From JBFJKD01 sp038106145 (lineage in GTDB: Bacteria; Pseudomonadota; Gammaproteobacteria; Pseudomonadales; Porticoccaceae): a DNA stretch of 64,000 bases. Position 1 is the first letter of the stretch, and each line of letters opens with the position of its first letter. The translations under genes were made by a program, and so were the position numbers. Below the pieces are notes generated by a model. The model worked only from the letters and a program-made list of their open reading frames with translations, was not told the DNA's origin and did no database searches. The stretch is from contig JAYODD010000002.1 of NCBI GenBank assembly GCA_038106145.1, positions 124,001 to 188,000 on the forward strand. Reading direction: 5' to 3'. This document shows, piece by piece, positions 18,432 to 27,844 of this stretch.

Positions 18432-19385
18432 ATGGCGAATAGCGACTGGTTACCGAGTGCGAGCGCGGCGACTTTGCACCGCCGCGCCGCCCTGCTGGCT
18501 GCGATTCGACAATTTTTTGAGCAGCGCAATGTGCTGGAGGTCGACGTGCCATTGCTCGGGGTAACCGGAGTCACGGAATTGAATATTCAAGGCCTGAGCA
18601 CCGTTGCCAATGGCACGATGGCGTACCTGCAAACATCGCCAGAATACTATATGAAGCGTCTGTTGGCCTTCGGGCTGGGGGCGATCTACAGCCTGGGCAA
18701 AGTATTTCGCGGTGGCGAGCGGGGCCGTCGGCATCGCACGGAATTTACGCTGTTGGAATGGTATCGTCCGGGGTGGGACGAGTATCAGCTGATGGCGGAG
18801 GTGGCCCAGTTATTGGCGGCGGCGGGTTTTGCGCAGGCGTCGACCCCCAGCACACACCGCTACGGCCCTTTATTCGCCACGGTCACCGGCTGCGATCCCC
18901 ATCGCGCTGATCTGCCACAACTACAGCAACTCGCTGTCCAACACGCTGGCGCTAATTGGGCGCAGGCGGAGCGCAGCGTGTGCCTGGATCTGATTTTCAG
19001 TCTGGCAGTAGAGCCACAACTACCCAGAGGGCTGGTTTTCGTGCACGACTACCCGGCCTGCCAATGCGCGCTGGCGACGCTGGGCGAGGACCAGAAAGGC
19101 AATCTGGTGGCGCGTCGATTTGAGGTATTCATAGACGGTGTCGAGTTGGCCAACGGTTATTTTGAACTGACTGACCCGGCGGAGCAGCGCCGTCGTTTTG
19201 ACGCGGACAACCGACGACGCGAGGCACACCAGTTACCGGTTGTCGCGCCAGACGAGCACCTGCTGGCGGCATTGACGGCGGGCCTGCCGCCCAGCGCGGG
19301 TGTCGCCCTGGGGGTCGATCGACTATTAATGGCGCTCCTCGGTCTGGAGCGGATAGAACAGGCCGTGCCCTTTAGCGACGTCTAA
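18432..19385 (+). CDS. epmA: EF-P--(R)-beta-lysine ligase EpmA
   Basis: A 317-residue class II lysyl-tRNA synthetase paralogue lacking the anticodon-binding domain. Class II motif 2 (KVFRGGERGRRHRTEFTLLEWYR) and motif 3 (GVALGVDRLLMALLGL) are intact, and EVFIDGVELANGYFEL lies at the amino-acid site. It attaches beta-lysine to Lys34 of EF-P. With epmB and efp on either side, the whole modification pathway is contained in 2.7 kb. Confidence 0.95.
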   Translation: MANSDWLPSASAATLHRRAALLAAIRQFFEQRNVLEVDVPLLGVTGVTELNIQGLSTVANGTMAYLQTSPEYYMKRLLAFGLGAIYSLGKVFRGGERGRRHRTEFTLLEWYRPGWDEYQLMAEVAQLLAAAGFAQASTPSTHRYGPLFATVTGCDPHRADLPQLQQLAVQHAGANWAQAERSVCLDLIFSLAVEPQLPRGLVFVHDYPACQCALATLGEDQKGNLVARRFEVFIDGVELANGYFELTDPAEQRRRFDADNRRREAHQLPVVAPDEHLLAALTAGLPPSAGVALGVDRLLMALLGLERIEQAVPFSDV

Positions 19386-19437
19386 GAAAAGGCAGCTGAT
19401 TTTGCGTTAACCGCGATCCGAGGAAGGTGCCTCCGCG

Positions 19438-20294
19438 TTAATCGCAACCACAGCCCTCCAGCCCGTGATCCATTTTTTCGGCCGGGTCTTCGATGTGGGT
19501 GGTGCCTACCACCCTGGCGGGTACGCCGGNNNNNNNNNNGAAACCGGCGCGTCGACCGAGAGCAGGCCGTGCCCGGCGGCGATGGCGTGCGCCGGGACGT
19601 CCTTGAGCACTACGCTGGCGGCGGCTACCTTCGCGCCCTCACCGATTTCGATGTTGCCGAGAATTTTTGCGCCGGGGCCGATCAGGACGCCGCGGCGAAT
19701 TTTTGGATGCCGGTCCCCCGTGTCCTTGCCAGTGCCGCCGAGAGTGACCGATTGCATCATGGAAACGCAGTCCTCTATGACCGCCGTCTCCCCCACCACA
19801 ATCCCATTCGCATGGTCAAACATAATGCCTTTACCAATGCGCGCGGCGGGGTGAATGTCGACGCCAAACACGACGGAAATTCGATTTTGCAGCACCAGCG
19901 CCAGGGGTCGACGGCCGTGGTGCCACAACCAGTGGGCGACCCGATACGCAGCCAGCGCATGCAACCCTTTGTAATACAAGAAAGGTGTCGAAAAACTGTC
20001 GCAGGCGGAATCCCGCTCGTAGGTGGCGATAATATCGCAGCGCACGCTGTCGATAATGGTCGGATCCGCGGCATAGGCTTCATCAAACACCTCACGCAAT
20101 AACAACGATGGGGTGACGTCGCTGTGCAGCTTGTTGGCAAGATGGAAACTCAGCGCCGCCGCAAGGGTCTTGTGGTTGAGGATGGTGGCGTGCAAAAAAC
20201 TGGCGAGCACTGGCTCCTGGGTGGAGGTTGCGCTTACCTCGTCGAATATCTGTTGCCACAGCGTCTGATTGCAAAGCTGAGTTTTCTTGTCCAT
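19438..20294 (-). CDS. cysE: Serine O-acetyltransferase CysE, interrupted by a scaffold gap
   Basis: An N-terminal helical domain, then left-handed beta-helix hexapeptide repeats: VFGVDIHPAARIGKGIMFDHANGIVVGE, SVTLGGTGK and IGPGAKILGNIEIGEGAKV. It acetylates serine for cysteine synthesis. Ten Ns (19530-19539) break the frame. Beyond them the minus strand reads GVPARVVGTTHIEDPAEKM and ends GLEGCGCD then TAA at 19438. Joining DVPAHAIAAG directly to VPARVVG restores a normal C-terminus, so the roughly 33 bases next to the gap look spurious. The start is ATG 20294, 7 bases after comF, suggesting a comF-cysE operon. Confidence 0.88.
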
Positions 20295-20301
20295 ATGTTC
20301 A

Positions 20302-21030
20302 TTATCGACGCGCGTCGTGTAATTTGCCAGTGGCGCGGGCGATCGCCCATACCTCGACCGTCTCCGCGCCAGCATGGAGTAATGCCCCAGCCAGGGAATT
20401 TGCCGTGTTACCCGTAGTCATCACGTCGTCGACAATGGCGACATGCTGACCGTTGACATCGGCGGCGATGGAAAAAGCGCCGCGCACATTACGCCGCCGC
20501 TGTTGGCGCGGCAAACTTTGTTGCGCTGGGGTGTTGATGACGCGCCGCACGCCACGTGTCGGACAGGGGAGATCGAATTCCCTGGCGATGACCCGCGCCA
20601 GTTCGACGGACTGGTTAAAACCACGAGACCAGCGACGGCCGGGGTGCAATGGCATGGGAATGATACAGGTTGGAAGCACCCAATCTGCGGCGCGGGATTG
20701 ACTGGGCCGCAGCGAGTGTATGTAGTCGCAAAATAACTGGCCAAGTACGCGGCCACTGGCGAGATCCGCGTGGTACTTGAAACGCTTGATCAGCGTGTCC
20801 AGCGGCGCGGCATAACAATAGGGCACCAGCGCCCGGGAGAATAGCGGCGGCGCGTGCAGGCAGGCGCCACAGATGCCCGTGGTGGCCAGGGGCAGGGCGC
20901 AGCGCGCGCAGGCGCTGGCAATGGATGGCAGATCCTGTTCACAACCGGCGCACAGATCCCGGGTGCGCGCACTGCCGCCGCCACATAAGACGCAGCGACC
21001 CGGAAACAGCCGAAAGCTAAAGGGGGGCAT
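20302..21030 (-). CDS. comF: ComF-family phosphoribosyltransferase-like protein
   Basis: A 242-residue ComF/GntX protein. Paired cysteines (CVLCGGG, CAGC, CARC, CGAC) in the first 60 residues form a zinc ribbon. The C-terminal domain is a type I phosphoribosyltransferase fold with VAIVDDVMTTGNT as PRPP loop and KRFKYHADLASGRVLG upstream. It is required for transformation in naturally competent bacteria; the catalytic role, if any, is unclear. It diverges from bioB and is immediately followed by cysE. Confidence 0.88.
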   Translation of the reverse strand: MPPFSFRLFPGRCVLCGGGSARTRDLCAGCEQDLPSIASACARCALPLATTGICGACLHAPPLFSRALVPYCYAAPLDTLIKRFKYHADLASGRVLGQLFCDYIHSLRPSQSRAADWVLPTCIIPMPLHPGRRWSRGFNQSVELARVIAREFDLPCPTRGVRRVINTPAQQSLPRQQRRRNVRGAFSIAADVNGQHVAIVDDVMTTGNTANSLAGALLHAGAETVEVWAIARATGKLHDARR

Positions 21031-21098
21031 CCTTGCTCCTTCGCGCGCGTTACACAGCGCGTCTAACTCGTCTTAGCCAGCCGGGGCCGTGACCGTTG

Positions 21099-21127
21099 GT
21101 TAACCGCGTGGTGAGTTTCAGGTTGAC
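21099..21127 (+). promoter_or_regulatory. BirA-like biotin operator upstream of bioB
   Basis: GTTAACC (21099-21105) and GGTTGAC (21121-21127) form an inverted repeat 15 bases apart. This is the layout of proteobacterial BirA sites (approximately TTGTAAACC-N15-GGTTTACAA), with most positions conserved in each arm. The right arm contains TTGACA, a possible -35. Biotin repression of bioBFD is therefore expected. Confidence 0.7.
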
Positions 21128-21148
21128 AGCGATTCAGCCTGCATTATC

Positions 21149-22216
21149 ATGGCTGACTGGTTTATATCTGACAACTGGATTGATTNNNNNNNNNNGTCCA
21201 AAAACGAGGTGTTAACCCTGTTGCAACAACCCTTCAGTGACCTGATGTTTCAGGCGCAGACCGTGCATCGGGCCCATTTCGATCCCAACCAGGTGCAGGT
21301 CAGCACGCTGCTGTCGATTAAAACCGGAGCCTGTCCCGAGGATTGTAAATACTGTCCGCAGAGCGGTCACTACAATACCGGTCTGGAAAAGGAAAAATTG
21401 CTGGAGCTGGAACAGGTGCTTGCCGCAGCGCGGGCCGCCAAACAGAGTGGCGCCACGCGCTTTTGCATGGGCGCGGCGTGGCGCTCGCCGCGGGACAGGG
21501 ATATGCCCCATGTCATCGGCATGGTGCGGGAGGTCAAGGGGTTGGGGCTGGAGACCTGCATGACCCTCGGCATGTTGAGCTCCGCGCAGGCGACTGCATT
21601 GGCGGAGGCCGGTCTGGATTATTACAACCACAACCTCGACACGTCTCCGGAATACTACGGCGAAATTATCACCACGCGCACCTACCAGGATCGCCTGACG
21701 ACGCTGGAAAACGTACGCAGCGCCGGTATGAAAGTGTGTTGCGGAGGTATTGTCGGCATGGGTGAAGCACTCGAAGATCGCGCCGGGTTGTTGATGCAAC
21801 TGGCCAATTTGCCGGAACACCCCGAATCGGTACCCATCAATATGCTGGTCAAGGTGGAGGGCACGCCCCTGGATACGCAGCAAGACCTCGACCCCTTTGA
21901 TTTTATTCGCACCGTCGCCGCGGCGCGGATATTGATGCCGACCTCCCATATCCGTTTGTCCGCCGGGCGCGAAGATATGAATGAGCAGATGCAGGCATTG
22001 ACGTTCCTGGCGGGCGCCAACTCGATTTTTTACGGGGAAAAATTACTGACCACGGGCAATCCCGAGGCCAGCAGGGATCGACAGTTATTTGCCCGTCTGG
22101 GTATTGTCCCGGAGGAAACCGCCGCAGCGCACGATGATGGGGCGGTGGCGGGCGCGTTGCGCGATCAGGTCCAGAGTGCTGCCACTGCCCATCTGTTCTA
22201 TAACGCTTCCCATTAA
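21149..22216 (+). CDS. bioB: Biotin synthase BioB, scaffold gap near the start
   Basis: A radical SAM enzyme that inserts sulfur into dethiobiotin. The SAM-cluster motif GACPEDCKYCPQSG and the auxiliary cluster region are intact, and the C-terminal NSIFYGEKLLTTGNPEASRD is typical. Ten Ns (21186-21195) follow the first dozen codons. Joining MADW (from 21149) to SKNEVLTLLQQPFSDLMF after the gap gives a normal BioB N-terminus, so the 25 bases before the gap are probably a mis-extended contig end. It is first in bioB-bioF-bioD and divergent from comF. Confidence 0.93.
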   Translation: MADWFISDNWIDXXXXSKNEVLTLLQQPFSDLMFQAQTVHRAHFDPNQVQVSTLLSIKTGACPEDCKYCPQSGHYNTGLEKEKLLELEQVLAAARAAKQSGATRFCMGAAWRSPRDRDMPHVIGMVREVKGLGLETCMTLGMLSSAQATALAEAGLDYYNHNLDTSPEYYGEIITTRTYQDRLTTLENVRSAGMKVCCGGIVGMGEALEDRAGLLMQLANLPEHPESVPINMLVKVEGTPLDTQQDLDPFDFIRTVAAARILMPTSHIRLSAGREDMNEQMQALTFLAGANSIFYGEKLLTTGNPEASRDRQLFARLGIVPEETAAAHDDGAVAGALRDQVQSAATAHLFYNASH

Positions 22217-22218
22217 CC

Positions 22219-23388
22219 ATGAGCGCCCTCGACCGGGAGCTGGAAGAGGGGCTCGCGGCGCGGCGCGCCGCGGGGCTGTACCGCCACCGTCTAACTCTCG
22301 ATTCCCCGCAGGGCCGGCTGGTCAGGACCGGGTCCACTAACTATGTGGCATTCAGCAGTAACGACTATCTTGGCTTAGCCAATCACCCAGCGGTTGTCGG
22401 CGCGTTTCAGGCGGCGGCGAACCATTACGGCGTCGGCAGTGGCGCATCCCATTTGATCAGTGGCCACAGCCGGGAGCACCACGCGCTGGAGGAGGAGCTC
22501 GCTGCCTTTACCGGCCGCCCCCGTGCGCTGCTGTTTTCCACGGGTTACATGGCCAACCTGGGAACCATCGGTGCGTTGGTGGGGGTGGGTGATCGGGTGT
22601 TGCAGGATCGTCTCAATCACGCCTCGTTACTGGATGGCGGTTTTCTGTGCAAGGGCGACTTCGAGCGCTACCCCCATGGAGATCTGGCGGCGCTGCGCAC
22701 GCTGTTGGCGGCGCGACAGGGTGGCCGTCAACTGATTGCTACGGATGGCGTCTTCAGCATGGATGGTGACCTCGCTTCGTTGCCGCAACTGGCCGAAATT
22801 GCCGCTGACGCCGGGGCCTGGCTGATGGTCGACGACGCCCACGGGTTTGGCGTGCTGGGCAATGGTGGCGGGGGTGTGGCGGAGCACTTTGCGTTGGATA
22901 GCGAGAGTCTGCCAATCCTCATGGGCACGCTGGGTAAAGCACTGGGATCGTTTGGCGCTTTCGTGGCGGGGAGCGAGCCGTTGATCGAAACCCTGATTCA
23001 ACTCAGTCGCACCTATATCTACACCACCGCGCTGCCCCCGGCGGTGGCGGCGGCGAGTCGAGCCAGTCTAAAGCTGGTGCAAGCCGAGACCTGGCGCCGA
23101 GAAAAATTGCAGTCTCTAATCGCCCGCTTTCAGCGCGGTGCGCAACAACTGTCTTTGCCGTTGCTACCCTCGATAACACCCATTCAACCGGTGATGATCG
23201 GCACCGACGCCAAGGTCGTCGCGGTCGGCGCCGCGCTGCGCGCGGCGGGCTATTGGGTAGGAGCGATTCGTCCGCCCACCGTACCCAGAGGCGGCGCCCG
23301 ACTGCGCGTGACCATCAATGCCGAACACAGCGACGGGGATATCGATGGTTTGCTGGCGGCGTTGGATACCGCCCTGCGGAGCTGCTGA
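22219..23388 (+). CDS. bioF: 8-amino-7-oxononanoate synthase
   Basis: A 389-residue PLP-dependent alpha-oxoamine synthase. It has the SNDYLGLANHP N-terminal motif, LLFSTGYMANLG, VDDAHGFGVLG (PLP-ring Asp) and MGTLGKALGSFG with the Schiff-base Lys240. It condenses pimeloyl-ACP or -CoA with alanine in biotin synthesis. It starts 2 bases after the bioB stop, and its stop overlaps the bioD start (TGATG), so translation is coupled. Confidence 0.94.
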   Translation: MSALDRELEEGLAARRAAGLYRHRLTLDSPQGRLVRTGSTNYVAFSSNDYLGLANHPAVVGAFQAAANHYGVGSGASHLISGHSREHHALEEELAAFTGRPRALLFSTGYMANLGTIGALVGVGDRVLQDRLNHASLLDGGFLCKGDFERYPHGDLAALRTLLAARQGGRQLIATDGVFSMDGDLASLPQLAEIAADAGAWLMVDDAHGFGVLGNGGGGVAEHFALDSESLPILMGTLGKALGSFGAFVAGSEPLIETLIQLSRTYIYTTALPPAVAAASRASLKLVQAETWRREKLQSLIARFQRGAQQLSLPLLPSITPIQPVMIGTDAKVVAVGAALRAAGYWVGAIRPPTVPRGGARLRVTINAEHSDGDIDGLLAALDTALRSC

Positions 23389-24068
23389 TGGCTGCCACTT
23401 ATTTTATAACCGGTACCGATACGGGTGTGGGTAAAACCCTTATCGCGGCGGGATTGCTGCACGCCGCCAACGGGCGTGGCCTGCGCACGGTGGCGGCCAA
23501 GCCGGTGGCGGCGGGTTGCGCGGAAGGCGAGGCGGGGTTGCGCAACGACGATGCGCTGCTCCTGCAACGCACCGCGTCAATCAGGCTACCCTATGCGACA
23601 ATCAATCCGGTGGCGTTACGGGAGGCCGTCGCACCCCATATTGCGGCTGCCGCCACCGGCATCGAACTGCGCGCGGAGGCGCTGGCGGCGGCGGGTCGCC
23701 GGATCATGGACTGCGGTGCGGACCTGACCGTGATCGAAGGGGCGGGTGGTTGGCGCGTGCCTCTCAACGCTACGCAGACGTTTGCGGATATTCCCCGGCT
23801 TCTCGCCATTCCAGTGATCGTGGTCGTTGCTATGCGTCTCGGTTGCATCAATCACGCACTGCTTACCGTGGAAGCCATCAGGCACGATGGGTTGACGATC
23901 GCCGGCTGGGTCGCCAACAGCGTGCAACCGGACATGGCGCGGCAGCGCGAAAATCTGGCGACACTGAGCGCCCGGCTGCCGTATCCACTGCTTGGCGTGG
24001 TGCCATTTATTGATCCCGCCGCGCCCGAAAACGTCGCTGAACATCTGAATATCGCTCCGCTTTTTTGA
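23388..24068 (+). CDS. bioD: Dethiobiotin synthetase
   Basis: A 226-residue P-loop ATPase that closes the ureido ring of dethiobiotin. The N-terminus reads MAATYFITGTDTGVGKT (Walker A residues 9-16); VAAKPVAAG and VIEGAGGWRVPL are diagnostic. The longer frame back to 23253 lies inside bioF and is rejected. bioH and bioC, often found between bioF and bioD in gammaproteobacteria, are absent here. Confidence 0.93.
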   Translation: MAATYFITGTDTGVGKTLIAAGLLHAANGRGLRTVAAKPVAAGCAEGEAGLRNDDALLLQRTASIRLPYATINPVALREAVAPHIAAAATGIELRAEALAAAGRRIMDCGADLTVIEGAGGWRVPLNATQTFADIPRLLAIPVIVVVAMRLGCINHALLTVEAIRHDGLTIAGWVANSVQPDMARQRENLATLSARLPYPLLGVVPFIDPAAPENVAEHLNIAPLF

Positions 24069-24160
24069 CCCCGGAGTCATACAAAACCGGTGTCGTCCCT
24101 GTATTTTGATTGTTGCGCGGCATAGACTCGCCTGTCATCGAAACCTCTGGATGTCCACCT

Positions 24161-25960
24161 ATGCCTGCCTACAAGGCTCCTGTCCGCGATATGACGTTTG
24201 TGCGCAACGAGGTGTTTGATTTTCACAAACACTGGCAGTCATTACCCGGCTGCGCCGATGCCACACCGGATGTAATGGCCGCCGTGGTCGAAGCGGTCGC
24301 CACGTTCAGTGAAAATGTGTTGGCGCCTCTCAATCGTAGCGGTGATGAGGAGGGCTGCACCTGGACTGCGCAGGGTGTGCGGGCACCCGCGGGATTTAGA
24401 GCCGCCTATCAACAATATGTTGCCGACGGTTGGCCGGGCCTGACTGGACAACCGGAGTACGGTGGCCAGGGTTTTCCGCCCTCCGTGGAAAACATTGTCA
24501 CCGAATTTACCGGAGCAGCGAACTGGGCCTGGGATATGTATTCGGGTTTGACCAAAGGTGCCCGTGCCACCATCACGGCTCACGGCACCCCCGAACAGCA
24601 ACAGGCCTATTTGCCCAAGCTGGTATCCGGTGAATGGTCGGCGACCATGTGTCTGACTGAGGCCCACTGCGGCACGGATCTGGGCCTGTTGCGCACCAGG
24701 GCCGAACCTGCCGCGGATGGCAGTTATCACATAACCGGTACCAAGATATTTATTTCTTCTGGGGATCACGATGTGTCCGGCAACATCGTACATATCGTGT
24801 TGGCCAGATTGCCGGATTCACCGCCGGGCACCAAGGGCATTTCCCTGTTTATCGTGCCGAAATTTATGCCCGCGGCGGATGGCAGCGCGGGCGAAGCTAA
24901 CGGGGTCAGCTGCGGTTCCATCGAACACAAAATGGGCCTGCATGGCAACGCTACCTGCGTGTTGAACTTCGATAAGGCCCGGGGCTTTTTGCTGGGGGAA
25001 GTGAATCGCGGATTGAACTGCATGTTTACGTTTATGAATGTGGCGCGCATCGGCACGGCCATGCAGGGCGTAGTTAATGCCGAACTCGCGTTACAGGGAG
25101 CGGTGGCATACGCCCGCGAACGCCTGCAGATGCGCGCCCTGAGCGGCCCGAAAAATCCGGAAGGCCCCGCCGATCCCATTATTGTGCATCCCGACGTGCG
25201 GCGCATGTTGCTCACCATCAAAGCGTTTGCGGAGGGCAACCGGCTGTTGATTCATTATCTGTCGCACGAGGTGGATATCACTCATCTGTCCCCCGATGCG
25301 GTGGAGCGGGAACGGGCTGAGCAATTTCTCGCGCTGATGACGCCCATTGCCAAGGGGTTCTGCACGGAAACTGGCGTGGAGAGCGCCAGCCTGGGGGTGC
25401 AGGTGTTCGGTGGTCACGGCTATGTGCGCGAATGGGGCATGGAACAAAATCTGCGCGATGCGCGTATTTCAACCATCTACGAGGGCACCAGCGGAATCCA
25501 GGCCCTCGATCTGTTGGGTCGTAAAGTGCTCGGCACCCAGGGCAAGGCTCTGGGGCTGATTATCGGACGGATTCGGGATTACTGCGAGGCGCACGGCGCT
25601 AACCGCGCGCTGGCCGAGTTTATTCGCCCCCTGCGGGATCTCGCCGACGAATGGGAGCAACTGACTCGCGATATCGGCTTCAAGGCGCTACAGGATCCGG
25701 AGGAGGTGGGCGCGGCCTCCTTCGACTATATGATGTATGCGGGTTACGTGTCGCTCGCCCTGATGTGGGCGATGGCGGCGGAGACGGCCCACCGGCAACT
25801 CCAGGCCGGGAGTACCGAAAAAGCGTTTTACACGGGGAAATTGGCCACGGCACGCTTCTATTACGCTAAACTGCTGCCCAGAACACGCAGTCTGGTAACC
25901 ACCATCAAAGCGGGCGCGGAACCCCTGATGGAGATTGCGGAAGACAGTTTTATGGCGTGA
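24161..25960 (+). CDS. Acyl-CoA dehydrogenase of the 600-residue (DmdC-like) class
   Basis: A 599-residue flavoprotein with N-terminal, middle and C-terminal ACAD domains plus the extra C-terminal domain of the DmdC/FadE large class. It starts MPAYKAPVRDMTFVRNEV, the usual opening of this group. Other motifs are CLTEAHCGTDLG, GTKIFISSGDHD, GGHGYVREWGMEQNLRDARIS and IYEGTSGIQALDLLGRK. DmdC proper oxidises methylmercaptopropionyl-CoA, but most paralogues act on fatty acyl-CoAs, so the substrate is open. ATG 24161 is preferred to 24110. Confidence 0.82.
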   Translation: MPAYKAPVRDMTFVRNEVFDFHKHWQSLPGCADATPDVMAAVVEAVATFSENVLAPLNRSGDEEGCTWTAQGVRAPAGFRAAYQQYVADGWPGLTGQPEYGGQGFPPSVENIVTEFTGAANWAWDMYSGLTKGARATITAHGTPEQQQAYLPKLVSGEWSATMCLTEAHCGTDLGLLRTRAEPAADGSYHITGTKIFISSGDHDVSGNIVHIVLARLPDSPPGTKGISLFIVPKFMPAADGSAGEANGVSCGSIEHKMGLHGNATCVLNFDKARGFLLGEVNRGLNCMFTFMNVARIGTAMQGVVNAELALQGAVAYARERLQMRALSGPKNPEGPADPIIVHPDVRRMLLTIKAFAEGNRLLIHYLSHEVDITHLSPDAVERERAEQFLALMTPIAKGFCTETGVESASLGVQVFGGHGYVREWGMEQNLRDARISTIYEGTSGIQALDLLGRKVLGTQGKALGLIIGRIRDYCEAHGANRALAEFIRPLRDLADEWEQLTRDIGFKALQDPEEVGAASFDYMMYAGYVSLALMWAMAAETAHRQLQAGSTEKAFYTGKLATARFYYAKLLPRTRSLVTTIKAGAEPLMEIAEDSFMA

Positions 25961-25978
25961 CCTGACCACGAGACGCGT

Positions 25979-26164
25979 ATGCAAAAGCCCAATAAATTAT
26001 CCGAAGAAGACCAGGCGCGGGTGCGCGAATATCTGTCGACGCCAGTGCACAGCGTGGAGCGCCAGCCGTTTCGTCCGCTGCGCCTGCTGCTGGTATTGTG
26101 GATTGTAGTCAGTGTTGTGGGCGGGCTCGCCTATCTCTTCGCCTGGATGAAGGGCGTGGTGTGA
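25979..26164 (+). CDS. DUF3094-family small membrane protein
   Basis: A 61-residue protein: a soluble N-terminus (LSEEDQARVREYLSTPVHSVERQPFRP) and a single transmembrane helix (about residues 36-58). This matches the DUF3094 family found in Pseudomonas and marine gammaproteobacteria; function unknown. It begins 18 bases after the acyl-CoA dehydrogenase gene and is probably co-transcribed. Confidence 0.78.
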   Translation: MQKPNKLSEEDQARVREYLSTPVHSVERQPFRPLRLLLVLWIVVSVVGGLAYLFAWMKGVV

Positions 26165-26576
26165 CAAGCGCAATTATAACCGCTCAGGGGTAAACTCCTA
26201 ACCCTCCTCCTGCCGTTCCGCTGGGCGATCTGAATTTCTCGGCCCACATTTTCCTGTTGTTCCAAAATGGCACACATCCCGCCCGCGACGATATGGCGCA
26301 GATTTATTTCGTCGGTTATACGCGGTATTCTCGCCAGACATAATTGCTCTAAAAAACAGCGCATCGTCACTGAAGTTTAATCTTGGCCAGCCTGTAGAGT
26401 CCTGATTCAGGAATGTTTGGTGCCAGGAAAAAACGCGAATTCTCGATCGATTTGGGGGTGCGGGGTGTTTTTTGCGGACTCAACGCTGTGCAGTAAGTGG
26501 TGGTAGAGATATGGATGTGGGGTTGGGGAGAAATCGGTGTTGGGCGCGCGACACCAGTATAAAAAAATGGAATCAG
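26165..26576. other. Intergenic region before the envelope-transport cluster
   Basis: 412 bases without a supportable gene. It contains a 13-base palindrome TCCTGATTCAGGA near 26405 and purine-rich sequence before the next start. A short minus-strand frame here (26131-26370) has no recognisable family. The promoter of the YCF48-RND-DUF1302-DUF1329 group most likely lies here, but I could not assign -35/-10 boxes. Confidence 0.5.
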
Positions 26577-27752
26577 ATGATCAGGATTAGCGCGGCGTGG
26601 CAGTTACCCGCCACCCGTCTGGCGGTGCTGTGGGCCATTTTTGCAATATCCTGGGGTGCTCCCACGCTGTGGGCGCAGAATTCGCCAGATACGGGCGTCA
26701 ATTTCATTCGCACCGTGGATATGGTCAGCGCCATAGTCGAGGATGATACCGGACAAATCATTTTTTCTGGCAAATCCGGCGTCGTCGGCACCCTGTCCGA
26801 CGCGGGCGCTGGCATGGTGGCGCGCATATTCCGCACCGATGTTAAAGACGATTTCCTGGTGATTGAAAAAGTCGCGAACGACATCGTGTTACTTGGCTCT
26901 TCCAAGGGCGATATCTACACGTACCAGAAAGGCGACGTTAAAAAAATTGCCAGTCTTTCCGCTTACAGTGAACCGATTCTGGATATCGATAGCCATGCCG
27001 ATCTGATCTGGGCAAGCGGTGGTCGCGGATTGTTGGCGACTTCCACCAATGGCGGTGGCGACTGGACGGGGGTGGAAATCGGAACGGTAATTCAACCGGA
27101 ACTCACGCTGCCGTCACGGCAACCCGGCGTATGGTACCTGGGCGTATCGAACATCGATTCCGAATCGGTGGTTTTTAATGCACAGATAAACGGTCGCCCC
27201 GCGGTTATTGACGAGGACTTCGAGCTGGACGTCGACGAAGGGCGGTTGACCGTTTTTAACCAGTTGGACCAGGGCGCTGCGAGTATTTCTTTCCGATTTC
27301 AGCCCGGCCCCCCCTATCGGGGCGGCGATGTGACCTGGAGCGCGGTGATCGCTGACGCGGGCGTGGTGACGTTGGCAGGTGAGTTTGGGCTCATTCTGCA
27401 AAGCACCGACCAGGGCAAGCAGTGGGTTCGTCGCGACGGCGTGATTACCCGCGAAGAACCCGCGCAGTCCTACTGGTTGTGCGGCGCTTCGAGAAACGGA
27501 AAAATTATTCTCGGGGGTGCGGCCGGAAAAATACATTTAAGCAGCGACAGTGGACTTACCTGGGAACCACTTCCGATTGACAGCCAGGAAGGGGTTTTTG
27601 GCGTGGATTTTATTGACGATGACACACCGATAGTAGCTGGTGCTGTCGGTCTGCTGGGTATTTACCGGGGCGGCAGCTGGGCGATGGCCGATCGCACCGT
27701 CCTCGGGTTGAGATCCTGGGGCAAAAATATGCTGCAATTGACTGGTGGATAG
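26577..27752 (+). CDS. Periplasmic YCF48/BNR-type beta-propeller protein
   Basis: About 391 residues starting MIRISAAWQLPATRL with a signal peptide (hydrophobic core LAVLWAIFAIS, cleavage near LWAQ). Repeated blades contain TSTNGGGDWTGVE, QSTDQGKQWVRRDG and LSSDSGLTWEPLP, i.e. Asp-box (BNR/Hcf136-YCF48) repeats. The upstream 35 open codons are not signal-like, so ATG 26577 is chosen. The gene sits just before an RND/MMPL permease; such propellers commonly accompany it and are likely periplasmic accessory proteins. Binding target unknown. Confidence 0.78.
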   Translation: MIRISAAWQLPATRLAVLWAIFAISWGAPTLWAQNSPDTGVNFIRTVDMVSAIVEDDTGQIIFSGKSGVVGTLSDAGAGMVARIFRTDVKDDFLVIEKVANDIVLLGSSKGDIYTYQKGDVKKIASLSAYSEPILDIDSHADLIWASGGRGLLATSTNGGGDWTGVEIGTVIQPELTLPSRQPGVWYLGVSNIDSESVVFNAQINGRPAVIDEDFELDVDEGRLTVFNQLDQGAASISFRFQPGPPYRGGDVTWSAVIADAGVVTLAGEFGLILQSTDQGKQWVRRDGVITREEPAQSYWLCGASRNGKIILGGAAGKIHLSSDSGLTWEPLPIDSQEGVFGVDFIDDDTPIVAGAVGLLGIYRGGSWAMADRTVLGLRSWGKNMLQLTGG

Positions 27753-27844
27753 TGGATGGTGTTGGGCGTCAGATCCACTGCGTTGTCATTTGTCGATAAT
27801 GAATGGAAAAAATTGCCGGTTGCGGTAGTGGTGGGGGATAAATT

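Noticed and set aside
21123..21151. TTGACA plus a -10-like TTATCA as the bioB promoter
   Set aside because: The spacing is short and the implied transcription start would fall after the ATG; the contig end here is unreliable, so no promoter was called.
26131..26370. 79-codon minus-strand frame in the spacer after DUF3094
   Set aside because: It overlaps the 3' end of the DUF3094 gene on the other strand, has no ribosome site and no recognisable similarity; too weak to call.
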